From positions 635,212-699,211 of the forward strand of contig NZ_LS991316.1 in the NCBI RefSeq assembly GCF_900499005.1: 64,000 nt of DNA, written 5' to 3'. Positions within the stretch are counted from its first letter, which is position 1. The number at the start of each line of letters is the position of its first letter. Positions 1 to 7,891 of the stretch are shown here, piece by piece. The stretch is from Actinomyces culturomici (GTDB lineage: Bacteria > Actinomycetota > Actinomycetes > Actinomycetales > Actinomycetaceae). Both the position numbers and the translations under genes were made by a program. Below the pieces are notes generated by a model. That model was not told where the DNA came from, ran no database searches, and was given only the letters and a program-made list of their open reading frames with translations.

Positions 1-16
1 GCGCTGGGCGGCGATA

Positions 17-1648
17 ATGGGGGAGACCGATTTCGACCCGGGAGGTCCCGTGCCCCTCACCGCCCGCACTCTCGCGCGCGCCCTCGGCGACGCCGCCGCG
101 GAGGCGAAGAACCTCGCCCGATTCCTCGACGACCTCGACGGATGGGACGGCTTCGACTGCGACACGGGGACGAACGCCGCCCGAACGCTCGCCGCAATGC
201 ATCGGGCCGCGGACCGCCTCGACGGGGAGTCCCCCTTCTTCGAGGCGCTCGACGCGGTCGTCGAGGCCGGGATCGGGGAGGGCCGCGGCCACATCGGCGT
301 CATCCTCACCGCCCTCTTCGCCGGCTGGTCGCGCGGCCTCGACGGGGCGACGGCGCTCACGCCGGTCGTCATCCGGCGGATGCTGAAGACCGATCCGCGC
401 ACGCCGCTCCAACGCTCCCCGCTCTCCGACGCGGTCGTCCACGTCCTCGAGACGGCATCGAAGGCGGCCGACGACCTCGGAGACACGCTCCCGACGGACG
501 CCTACCTCGTGTCCTGGTACTCGCTCGCCGCCCAGGAGGGCCTCGTCGCCGCGACGAACGAGCGGACCGGGAGGATCGACGCGGGCGCCTCGGTGCTGAC
601 GATCGTCTTCGCCTGCTTCGACGCGGCCGTCGGCGGCGACCCCTCGGTTCTCGAATCGCTCGCCCGTATGCTGTCCGAGCTCGCCGATTCGGGCGGGCGC
701 GCGGTCCGGCAGCACTCGCCCTCGCCGGAGCGCGCCTTCACCGTCGACGCCGTCTGGCAGGGAACCGAACCCGACGCGCTCGCGCTCTTCGACGCGATCG
801 AGGCGATGGGCGCGCGGCTCAGCTGCGCGGGCGCCGTCGACCCCTTCGGCGTCGGACTGTGGCGCCTCCACGTCGACACCTCGGCGCCGCTCGCCGCCCG
901 GCCGCGCACGGGCCGCCTCATCCGCTTCGCGATCGCCGACGCGCGGCCCGACGAGGAGCTCGGCGTCGACGAGCTCGACGAGGGCGTCGTCACCCACCGC
1001 GGCGTGCGTCTCCTCGAGCGCCGCCCGCTGCGCCGCGTCGAGCGGGCCCGCGTCCTCGCGTGCACGCGCGCGCCGGGACTCGTCGAGGACCTCGCGCGCA
1101 CGGGCGCCGTCGTCCTCCTCGACCCCAACCCCGAGGACGCCGCCGGGATCCTCGCGATCGCCTCGGCGACCCCGACCGGCGTGTGCCTCCTCGCCCCCTG
1201 CGACGAGGCCTCCGCGAACCTCGGCGCCGCCCTCGCGCGCGCCGGCGAGGCCCGCCCGGAGTCGACCACGATCCTCCTCGCCGATTCGACCGACGACCTC
1301 GCGGCCCTCGCCGTCGCCCACGCCTGCGCCGGACTCTTCGTCCCCCAGCCGGGGGGACGGGCCGTCGCCGACACCCTCGCCCACCTCCTCGCCGAGGGCG
1401 CGGCCTCCGCCCTCCAGGCGAGCCTCGCCCAGCCGCTCCCCGACGACGAGCGCGCCGCCGGAGTCGTCGCCGAGCTCGCCCGCAGGGCGCCCGGATCCTG
1501 GAGGCTCCTCGTCGCCGCGGGCGACGGCCCCGACCTCGTCGCCCTCGTCCGCCAGATCGTCGCGCACGAATCCCCCTGGGCCGCCGACGTCGAGGTCGTC
1601 GACGGGGGACAGGCGGGCCCGAGCCTCCTCCAGGCGGTCGGCGCGTGA
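17..1648 (+). CDS. DAK2-domain protein (FakA-like)
   Basis: 543-residue protein with an N-terminal DAK2/DhaL-type nucleotide-binding domain. The DTGTN motif is at residues 49-53 and a GHIGVIL segment (family pattern GNSGVIL) lies near residue 91. In Firmicutes, FakA proteins of this architecture phosphorylate fatty acids bound to a DegV-type FakB partner; no DegV gene is in this window, so the substrate is not shown. The C-terminal half is divergent. It sits directly before recG, a common actinobacterial order, and its stop overlaps the recG GTG start. The start is uncertain: ATG at 17 lies very near the window edge, while an in-frame GTG at 50 has GGAGG just upstream. Cytoplasmic; no membrane segments seen. 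Confidence 0.8.
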   Translation: MGETDFDPGGPVPLTARTLARALGDAAAEAKNLARFLDDLDGWDGFDCDTGTNAARTLAAMHRAADRLDGESPFFEALDAVVEAGIGEGRGHIGVILTALFAGWSRGLDGATALTPVVIRRMLKTDPRTPLQRSPLSDAVVHVLETASKAADDLGDTLPTDAYLVSWYSLAAQEGLVAATNERTGRIDAGASVLTIVFACFDAAVGGDPSVLESLARMLSELADSGGRAVRQHSPSPERAFTVDAVWQGTEPDALALFDAIEAMGARLSCAGAVDPFGVGLWRLHVDTSAPLAARPRTGRLIRFAIADARPDEELGVDELDEGVVTHRGVRLLERRPLRRVERARVLACTRAPGLVEDLARTGAVVLLDPNPEDAAGILAIASATPTGVCLLAPCDEASANLGAALARAGEARPESTTILLADSTDDLAALAVAHACAGLFVPQPGGRAVADTLAHLLAEGAASALQASLAQPLPDDERAAGVVAELARRAPGSWRLLVAAGDGPDLVALVRQIVAHESPWAADVEVVDGGQAGPSLLQAVGA

Positions 1649-3801
1649 ACGGCCTCGAGGCGCCCCTCGACCTCCGCCTGCCCGCCGCCACGGCGCGCAA
1701 GCTCGCGAAGGCGGGGATCGAGACGGTCGAGGATCTCCTCCTCACCGCGCCTCGCCGCTACTATCACTGGGGCGCGCTCACCCCGATGTCCCTCCTGCGC
1801 GAGGGCGAGGACGCGACGATCCTCGCCGAGGTCGAGTACGCCCGCCTCATCCCCAACCGCTCGCGCGCCGGCGTCCGCCTCGAGGTCCGCCTCACCGACG
1901 GGATCTCGCGGATGAACGCGACCTTCTTCGGGCACAGCGAGTACACGCTCGCCCCGCACGTCCGTCTGCTCACTCCCGGCGCCTCCTTCCTCTTCGCCGG
2001 CAAGGTCGGCTCCTATCGGGGGGCGCTCAGCCTCGTCCACCCGTCCTTCGAGGGGATGGAGGGGGACGAGGACGCGGCTCGCGAGCGGACCGAGCGGCCG
2101 ATCCCCATCTACCCCCAGACGAAGGGGCTCACCTCGTGGGTCGTGTCCCGCGCGATCGGGATGCTCCTCGACGTCCTCACGACCGATGACGTCCCCGACC
2201 TCGTCCCCGGGCCGATCCGGGCGCGCCGCCGCCTGCCCGGGCGCCTCGAGGCCCTGCGGATGCTCCACCGGCCGGCGAACGACGAGGACTCGAAGGAGGC
2301 GCGTCGGGCCCTCGCCTGGGAGGAGGCGCTCGTCCTCGAGTGCGTGCTCGCCGAGCGGCGCATCGGCGCCGAATCCCTCGTCGCGCCCGCCTGCCCCAAG
2401 GGCGAGCTCGTCGACGACTTCCTCGCGGCCCTGCCCTTCGCGCTCACCGGCGCGCAGGAGGCGGCCCTCGCCGAGATCCTCGCCGACCTCGACCAGACCC
2501 GCCCGATGCAGCGCCTCCTCCAGGGCGACGTCGGATCGGGCAAGACGGTCGTCGCGCTCGCGGCCCTTCTCGCCGCCGTCGGAGCCGGGCACCAGGGCGC
2601 CCTCGTCGCCCCGACGGAGGTCCTCGCCGGCCAGCACCTCGAGTCGATGACCGCGCTCGCCGCGGGACTCACGCCGGGCGGCATGCCCGTCGACATCCGT
2701 CTCCTCACCGGATCGACGCCGCCGGCCGCCCGTCGCGAAATCACCGCCCGCATGGCCGAGGGCGCGCCGATGATCGTCGTCGGCACGCACGCCCTCCTCA
2801 CCGACTCGGTCGAGTTCGCCGACCTCGGCCTCGTCGTCGTCGACGAGCAGCACCGCTTCGGCGTCGAGCAGCGCGACCGCCTGCGCACGAGCGGGGACGG
2901 GCGCGCCGCCCACCAGCTCGTCATGACCGCGACCCCGATCCCGCGCACCGTCGCGATGACGGTCTTCGGGGACCTCGCCGAGGCCCGCATGGACGGCCTG
3001 CCCGCCGGTCGTACTCCCGTCGCGACCTTCCTCGTCGATGCCGAGAACCCCGTGTGGATGGAGCGGCTGTGGGCGAGGGCGGGCGAGGAGGTCCGCAAGG
3101 GCGGCCGCGTGTACGTCGTCTGCCCGCGGATCGACGAGGGCGACGAGGTCGAGGACGCCGACCCCGACGCATCGGGATCGACGAGGCCCCCGCTCGCCTC
3201 GGTCGCCGCCGTCGCCCAGACGCTGCGCGGCCTGCCCGAGCTCGCGGGCATCGGCGTCGCCGAGCTCACCGGGCGCACGCCCGCCGCCGAGAAGGCGCGG
3301 ATCATGGAGGGCTTCGCCTCCGGGGAGACCGGGATCCTCGTCGCGACGACCGTCATCGAGGTCGGGGTGGACGTGTCCGCGGCGACGATGATGGCGATCC
3401 TCGACTCCCAGCAGTTCGGCGTCTCCCAACTCCACCAGCTCCGCGGCCGCGTCGGTCGCTCCTCGACGCCGAGCGTCTGCATGGCCGTCCACCGCCACGA
3501 CCTCGGCGAGGGGACGATGGAGCGCCTCGGCGCCTTCGCCGCGACGACGAACGGCTTCGAGCTCGCCGAGAAGGACCTCGAGCTGCGCAAAGAGGGCGAC
3601 GTCCTCGGCTCCGACCAGTCGGGGCGGGGGAGCCACCTCCGCTTCCTCTCGGTCCGCCGGGACGCCCGCATCATCGCCGCGGCCCGCGAGGAGGCGATCC
3701 GCCTCGTCGAGGCCGACCCGACGCTCGCGACCCAGCCGGCGCTCGCGGCCGAGCTCGCGCGGACCGCCGGCGCCGACCTCGCGTGGATCTCGCGCTCGTA
3801 G
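1645..3801 (+). CDS. recG: ATP-dependent DNA helicase RecG
   Basis: 718-residue superfamily 2 helicase that remodels stalled replication forks and branched recombination intermediates. Visible parts: an N-terminal wedge/OB region (about residues 1-230), Walker A GDVGSGKT near residue 294, DExH-type box VVVDEQHRFG near 398, motif III TATPIPRT, and the C-terminal helicase motif QLRGRVGRSS near 598. Length is normal for actinobacterial RecG. The GTG start at 1645 overlaps the stop of the preceding gene in a GTGA junction, so translation is probably coupled. Reading upstream of this GTG continues open but in low-complexity Arg/Pro sequence typical of an overlapping shadow frame, which argues against an earlier start. 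Confidence 0.95.
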   Translation: MNGLEAPLDLRLPAATARKLAKAGIETVEDLLLTAPRRYYHWGALTPMSLLREGEDATILAEVEYARLIPNRSRAGVRLEVRLTDGISRMNATFFGHSEYTLAPHVRLLTPGASFLFAGKVGSYRGALSLVHPSFEGMEGDEDAARERTERPIPIYPQTKGLTSWVVSRAIGMLLDVLTTDDVPDLVPGPIRARRRLPGRLEALRMLHRPANDEDSKEARRALAWEEALVLECVLAERRIGAESLVAPACPKGELVDDFLAALPFALTGAQEAALAEILADLDQTRPMQRLLQGDVGSGKTVVALAALLAAVGAGHQGALVAPTEVLAGQHLESMTALAAGLTPGGMPVDIRLLTGSTPPAARREITARMAEGAPMIVVGTHALLTDSVEFADLGLVVVDEQHRFGVEQRDRLRTSGDGRAAHQLVMTATPIPRTVAMTVFGDLAEARMDGLPAGRTPVATFLVDAENPVWMERLWARAGEEVRKGGRVYVVCPRIDEGDEVEDADPDASGSTRPPLASVAAVAQTLRGLPELAGIGVAELTGRTPAAEKARIMEGFASGETGILVATTVIEVGVDVSAATMMAILDSQQFGVSQLHQLRGRVGRSSTPSVCMAVHRHDLGEGTMERLGAFAATTNGFELAEKDLELRKEGDVLGSDQSGRGSHLRFLSVRRDARIIAAAREEAIRLVEADPTLATQPALAAELARTAGADLAWISRS

Positions 3802-3818
3802 CGCCCTATTGTGCGGCC

Positions 3819-4388
3819 ATGACCAGAATCGTCGCCGGCTCCGCGAAGGGGCGCGTCCTCAAGGTCCCGCCCAAGGGGACGCGGCCCACGTCGGAGCGCG
3901 TCCGCGAGGCGCTCTTCTCGCGCCTCGACCACATCGGCGTCCTCGAGGGTGCGCGCGTCCTCGACCTCTACGCCGGTTCCGGGGCGCTCGGCCTCGAGGC
4001 CGCCTCACGCGGCGCCGCCTCCGTCGACCTCGTCGAGAAGGCGCCCCAGGCGGCGAGGATCCTCGCCGAGAACATCCGCGCGACCGGACTGCCCGCCCGG
4101 GCGCGCGCCGCCTCGGTCGCGTCCTACCTCCAGACCCGGACGGGCGACCCTCTCACCGGGGACGTCGACCTCGTCCTCGTCGATCCCCCCTACGACGTGC
4201 CGGAGGAGGACCTCGCGGCCGTCCTCGCGCTCCTCGGACCGTGGCTCGCGCCCGACGCCCTCGTCGTCGTCGAGCGGTCGACCCGCAGCCCCGAGCCGAC
4301 GTGGCCGGACTTCCTCGTCCTCGAGGACGAGCGCAAATGGGGCGAGACCCGCGCCTGGTTCGCGGGCCCGCCGGTCGCGGACGCCTAG
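3819..4388 (+). CDS. rsmD: 16S rRNA (guanine966-N2)-methyltransferase RsmD
   Basis: 189-residue SAM-dependent methyltransferase that modifies G966 of 16S rRNA. The SAM-binding motif DLYAGSGALG lies at about residues 48-57 and the catalytic DPPYD motif (N/DPPY class) near 122. The N-terminal segment ends in the RPTSERVREALFSRL stretch typical of RsmD. ATG at 3819 is chosen because the upstream frame is a shadow. A -10-like TATTGT ends exactly six bases before the ATG with no good Shine-Dalgarno, so a leaderless transcript in addition to read-through from recG is possible. The recG-rsmD-coaD order is standard in actinobacteria. Confidence 0.94.
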   Translation: MTRIVAGSAKGRVLKVPPKGTRPTSERVREALFSRLDHIGVLEGARVLDLYAGSGALGLEAASRGAASVDLVEKAPQAARILAENIRATGLPARARAASVASYLQTRTGDPLTGDVDLVLVDPPYDVPEEDLAAVLALLGPWLAPDALVVVERSTRSPEPTWPDFLVLEDERKWGETRAWFAGPPVADA

Positions 4389-4398
4389 GCTGGTCGGC

Positions 4399-4869
4399 AT
4401 GACCACCGCCCTCATCGCCGGGTCCTTCGACCCCATCACCCTCGGCCACGTCGACCTCGTCGACCGGACGCTGCGCTTCGCCGACTCCGTCGTCGTCGCC
4501 GTCGGCGTCAACTCCGCGAAGTCCTACCGATTCGACCAGGACGCACGCGTCGCGATGGTCGAGACCGCGCTCGTGGGGAGGGACGCGCGGATCGTCCGCA
4601 TGGACGGGACGCTCCTCGAATGCGCGGACGAGGTCGGGGCCGACGTCGTCGTCAAGGGGGTGCGGACGGCCGCCGATCTCGAATGGGAGCTCACGCAGTC
4701 CGTCATCAACCGCGACCTCGGAGGAGTCGAGACCCTGCTCCTGCCCGCCCGGCCCGAGCTCTCCGTCGTCTCCTCGTCTGTCGTCCGCGAGCTCCTCTCC
4801 CTCGGATTGGACGCCTCCCGGTATGTTCCCGCCGCGATTCTCCCGCTCATGCGGGACAATGACCGGTGA
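4399..4869 (+). CDS. coaD: Pantetheine-phosphate adenylyltransferase CoaD
   Basis: 156-residue nucleotidyltransferase (PPAT) catalysing the penultimate step of coenzyme A synthesis, 4'-phosphopantetheine plus ATP to dephospho-CoA. The T/HxGH nucleotide-binding motif appears as TLGH at residues 14-17 after GSFDP, and the C-terminal SSSVVREL matches the ISSTxxR motif. Length equals the family norm. ATG at 4399 is ten bases after the rsmD stop; a TAGGCT hexamer lies seven bases upstream. It is the third gene of the recG-rsmD-coaD run and is followed by the coiled-coil SepIVA-like gene, as in mycobacterial relatives of this cluster. Confidence 0.95.
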   Translation: MTTALIAGSFDPITLGHVDLVDRTLRFADSVVVAVGVNSAKSYRFDQDARVAMVETALVGRDARIVRMDGTLLECADEVGADVVVKGVRTAADLEWELTQSVINRDLGGVETLLLPARPELSVVSSSVVRELLSLGLDASRYVPAAILPLMRDNDR

Positions 4870-4912
4870 GAGAAGTCGCGGAGACCGCGGCCACCCCGAG
4901 CAGGAGGACACG

Positions 4913-5629
4913 ATGGCGAATCCGGACGCGCCGGTGAGCGGCGGAGACGAGACCTGGGACGAGAACACGGTGTACGGCCCCTCGACCGTCATCGCGGCCC
5001 TCGACCAGATCGAGGCGCTCGTCGAGGCGGCCCGCGCGGTCCCGCTCTCGGCGTCGATCATGCTCAATCGTGCGGAGATCCTCGACCTCCTCGATCAGGC
5101 CCGCGAGGCCCTCCCCGAGGACCTCGTCGCCGCCGACGCGGTCGTCGCCGACGCCGACGCCGTCCTCGGACGCGCCGATTCGGCCGCCGAGTCGACGATC
5201 GCCGAGGCGAACTCGCGCGCGCAGTCGACCCTCGACCAGGCCGAGGAGAAGGCCGCCCACATCGTGAAGACCGCGAACGAGAAGGCCGAGCGCACCGTCG
5301 CCCAGGCGAACGAGGAGGCCGAGGCGACCGTCAACCAGGCGCGCTCCGAGGCCGAATCGATCCTCGTCGACGCGAACGCCCAGGCGAAGCGCCTCGTCTC
5401 CACCGAGAACATCACCCGCATGGCCGAGGACCGCGGCCGCGAGATCGTCTCCGAGGCCCGCAAGCAGGAGGCGGCGCTGCGCGAGGGCGCCGACGACTAC
5501 GTCGCGAAGTCCCTCGGCGAGCTCGCCGGGCTCCTCTCCGACCTCCAGCGCCGTACCGACGCGGGGCGCCGGACCATCGCCGAGCGCCACGGCGTCGACG
5601 TCACCGACATCGGCCTCGACCATGAGTGA
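4913..5629 (+). CDS. SepIVA-like coiled-coil cell division protein
   Basis: 238 residues, dominated by an Ala/Glu-rich coiled coil (about residues 65-200) with repeated AEANxxAxxTxxQAxEEAE patterns, resembling DivIVA-type and F0F1 subunit-b-like proteins. The gene lies just upstream of a DUF177 gene and rnc, the same order as mycobacterial sepIVA (Rv2927c)-DUF177-rnc; SepIVA is a division-associated coiled-coil protein. Assignment rests on this context plus the coiled coil, so it is inference rather than a motif match. ATG at 4913 is preceded by GGAGG at 4903-4907. The 3' end overlaps the next gene by eight bases, implying coupled expression. No membrane segment or signal peptide. Confidence 0.72.
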   Translation: MANPDAPVSGGDETWDENTVYGPSTVIAALDQIEALVEAARAVPLSASIMLNRAEILDLLDQAREALPEDLVAADAVVADADAVLGRADSAAESTIAEANSRAQSTLDQAEEKAAHIVKTANEKAERTVAQANEEAEATVNQARSEAESILVDANAQAKRLVSTENITRMAEDRGREIVSEARKQEAALREGADDYVAKSLGELAGLLSDLQRRTDAGRRTIAERHGVDVTDIGLDHE

Positions 5630-6185
5630 ATCGCCGCTCGTCCTCTCCCTGGTCGCCCTGTCCCGTCAGATCGGGTCGACGCGCCACGAGGAGCGGACCT
5701 GGATCGCGCCCGTGGATCTCGGCACGCCCTCGATGCGCGTCGCCCCGGGCTCCGAGGTCCCCCTGTCGATCGATCTCACGAGCGTCGACGAGGGCGTCCT
5801 CGTTCGCGCGACGACCTCCGTCGACCTCGAGGGCGAGTGCGTCCGTTGCCTCGACCCCGTCGTCGCCCACCACGAGATCGACGCCTCCGACGTCTACTTC
5901 GAGACCGCCCCGGCGATCGACGAGGAGGACCCTGAGGCCGACGAAGTCCTCCTCATCGGCCGACACGACACGATCGACCTCGAGCCGCTCCTCCGCGACG
6001 CGATCATCACCCTCGTCGACGACCGGCCCCTGTGCCGCCCCGACTGCTCGGGCCTGTGCGACGTCTGCGGAGAGAAGCTCGACGACCTGCCCGAGGATCA
6101 CTCCCACTTCGTCGTCGACCCGAGGCTCGCCTCCCTCCAGGCGCTCCTCGAGGACGCGCCCGAACGACCGAACGAAGCCGACTGA
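5622..6185 (+). CDS. DUF177 / YceD family protein
   Basis: 187-residue YceD (DUF177) family protein. It has the conserved CVRCLD motif in the middle and a C-terminal cysteine cluster CRPDCSGLCDVCG, probably a metal site. Members are linked to 23S rRNA and L32 accumulation in other bacteria. In many genomes rpmF (L32) follows immediately; here the next gene, six bases downstream, is rnc, and no L32 reading frame is present between them. The start overlaps the preceding coiled-coil gene by eight bases. Cytoplasmic; function in this organism is inferred from the family. Confidence 0.85.
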   Translation: MSESPLVLSLVALSRQIGSTRHEERTWIAPVDLGTPSMRVAPGSEVPLSIDLTSVDEGVLVRATTSVDLEGECVRCLDPVVAHHEIDASDVYFETAPAIDEEDPEADEVLLIGRHDTIDLEPLLRDAIITLVDDRPLCRPDCSGLCDVCGEKLDDLPEDHSHFVVDPRLASLQALLEDAPERPNEAD

Positions 6186-6191
6186 AGCCGA

Positions 6192-6914
6192 ATGTCACGC
6201 GCGAAGCACCTGCCCGTCCCCCCGAGAACCGACACCGAGAGCCTCGTCGAGGCGTGGGGGGCGGCCATCGACCCCGAGCTCCTCGAACTCGCCCTCGTCC
6301 ACCGCTCCTACGCGAATGAGGCGGGCGGCATCCCGAACAACGAGCGCCTCGAGTTCCTCGGCGACGCGGTCCTCTCCGTCATCGTCGCCGACCGCCTCTT
6401 CCGCGATCATCCCGACGTCGACGAGTCCGACCTCTCGCGGATGCGCGCGGCCACCGTCTCCCAGGAGCCCCTCGCGCAGGCGGCCCGCAGGATCGGTCTC
6501 GGCGACTACATCTCCCTCGGCAAGGGAGAGTCCGGATCGGGCGGGCGCGACAAGGACTCGATCCTCTCCGACACCTTCGAGGCGATGATCGGCGCCACCT
6601 ACCTCACGAGCGGCCTCGAGGAGGCGCGCCGCGTCGTCCTCGCGAACCTCGATTTCCTCCTCGCGCAGGCCGAGTCGCGCGGCTCCCACCACGACTGGAA
6701 GACCCTCTTCGTCGAGACCGCGGCCGCGCTCGGGCTGGGCGACGTCTCCTACGAGGTCGAGGGCGAAGGCCCCGATCATCAGCGCGTCTTCACGGCCACC
6801 GCCTTCGTCGAGGGGCGCGAGGGGCCGATCGCGACGGGGACGGCCTCGTCGAAGAAGCACGCCGAGACCGCGGCCGCCGAGGCCGCGGTCCGCGCCCTCG
6901 AATCGGGTCGCTGA
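6192..6914 (+). CDS. rnc: Ribonuclease III
   Basis: 240-residue double-stranded-RNA endonuclease for rRNA and structured mRNA processing. The RNase III signature NERLEFLGDAVL spans residues 50-61, followed by the second catalytic segment DTFEAMIGATYL. A C-terminal dsRNA-binding domain runs from about residue 172, ending with SSKKHAETAAAEAAV. Length is typical. It closes the coaD-sepIVA-like-DUF177-rnc block. In many actinobacteria rnc is followed by mutM, smc and ftsY; here a response regulator follows after 142 bases, so that order is broken. ATG is six bases after the DUF177 stop. Confidence 0.95.
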   Translation: MSRAKHLPVPPRTDTESLVEAWGAAIDPELLELALVHRSYANEAGGIPNNERLEFLGDAVLSVIVADRLFRDHPDVDESDLSRMRAATVSQEPLAQAARRIGLGDYISLGKGESGSGGRDKDSILSDTFEAMIGATYLTSGLEEARRVVLANLDFLLAQAESRGSHHDWKTLFVETAAALGLGDVSYEVEGEGPDHQRVFTATAFVEGREGPIATGTASSKKHAETAAAEAAVRALESGR

Positions 6915-7056
6915 CCCGTCGGCCCGCTTCTGCCGGCGCCCCGCCCCGGCCGCGTGCGCGGAGGTGCCCGAGGAGGATCCGCGCACTTCGGTGACATGCG
7001 GTGACACCGGGGCGGACGCGGACGAACACGGACCTTCGACCCGCTAGGATGGCCGG

Positions 7057-7710
7057 GTGAGTGAGAACGCCCATACCACGTCCCCCATCCGCGTGATGAT
7101 CGTCGACGATCACGAGATCGTCCGACGCGGTATCGCGGAGATCGTCGACCGCGCCGACGAGCTCGAGGTCGTCGCCGAGGCCGGCACCGTCGAGGACGCG
7201 CTGCGCCGCGCGGACCTCGTGCGCCCGGACGTCATCCTCGTCGACCTCCAGCTGCCCGACGGGACCGGCATCGACATCATGAAGTCGCTCGCCGAGACGC
7301 ACCCGGCGATCCTCCCCATCGTCCTCACCTCCTTCGACGACGACGAGGCCCTCGCCGAGTCCCTCAAGGTCGGCGCCCGCGCCTACGTGCTAAAGACCGT
7401 GCGCGGCGCTGAGATCACCGACGTCGTCAAGGCGGTCGCCGGCGGGCGCGTCCTCCTCGACGAGCGCACGCTCACGCGCCGCCGCGCCGACCACGACGAT
7501 CCGACGGCGGATCTCACGCCCTCGGAGCGCAAGGTCCTCGAGCTCATCGGCGATGGCCTCTCGAACCGCGAGATCGGGGAGAAGCTCGGCGTCGCGGAGA
7601 AGACCGTAAAGAACCACATCACCTCGCTCCTGTCGAAGATGGGCCTTCAGCGGCGCACGCAGGTCGCGGCGTGGGTCGCCGGCCAGCGCGCCGCCGCCTG
7701 GAGGAACTGA
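7057..7710 (+). CDS. NarL/DevR-type response regulator
   Basis: 217-residue two-component regulator. The receiver domain covers about residues 10-130, with the acidic pair DD at 17-18, phospho-acceptor Asp63 in ILVDLQLPDG and the conserved Lys in YVLKT. A LuxR/NarL helix-turn-helix occupies about 148-210 (LTPSERKVLELI...SNREIGEKLG...TVKNHI). It is most like DevR/DosR regulators. The likely partner is the GAF-domain kinase on the opposite strand (7892-9529), which faces it tail to tail. GTG start at 7057: AGGA at 7046-7049 could be a Shine-Dalgarno, but TAGGAT ends six bases before the GTG, so a leaderless message is equally possible. A DevR-box-like CGGAC-N4-GACCC lies at 7029-7042. Confidence 0.9.
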   Translation: MSENAHTTSPIRVMIVDDHEIVRRGIAEIVDRADELEVVAEAGTVEDALRRADLVRPDVILVDLQLPDGTGIDIMKSLAETHPAILPIVLTSFDDDEALAESLKVGARAYVLKTVRGAEITDVVKAVAGGRVLLDERTLTRRRADHDDPTADLTPSERKVLELIGDGLSNREIGEKLGVAEKTVKNHITSLLSKMGLQRRTQVAAWVAGQRAAAWRN

Positions 7711-7728
7711 CCTCCATTTCTGCTCGAG

Positions 7729-7757
7729 AGCGGGCCGTCCCTCGGGGCGGCCCGCTT
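7729..7757 (+). terminator. Hairpin terminator after the response regulator
   Basis: Perfect 9-bp inverted repeat AGCGGGCCG / CGGCCCGCT (7729-7737 and 7748-7756), 19 bases after the response-regulator stop. It has no long U-run. Being between convergent genes, it may serve both. Confidence 0.6.
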
Positions 7758-7852
7758 CGTCGTGCGTGGACCATCTTGGCGATCTTGTCAGTGCGCGGCG
7801 GCTTCGTGCGTGTGTGGCGGCGCACCACCGGGTGTGACCCGCCGAACGTCGA

Positions 7853-7873
7853 GAAAGCCGCCAAACGCGTGTT
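7853..7873. repeat. Single arm of the CGCCAAACGCGTGTT palindromic repeat
   Basis: The 21 bases here, containing CGCCAAACGCGTGTT, are identical to 36365-36385, where they form one arm of a palindrome. Here the opposite arm is not recognisable, so this looks like a partial or decayed copy. It lies between the convergent response regulator and sensor kinase genes. The rest of 7758-7891 shows no gene. Confidence 0.6.
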
Positions 7874-7891
7874 GACGGGCGGAGCCCGCCG

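Noticed and set aside
502..3636. Very long minus-strand open frame opposite DAK2 and recG
   Set aside because: High GC leaves shadow frames open; the translation is low-complexity and lacks family motifs, while the plus-strand genes have clear ones.
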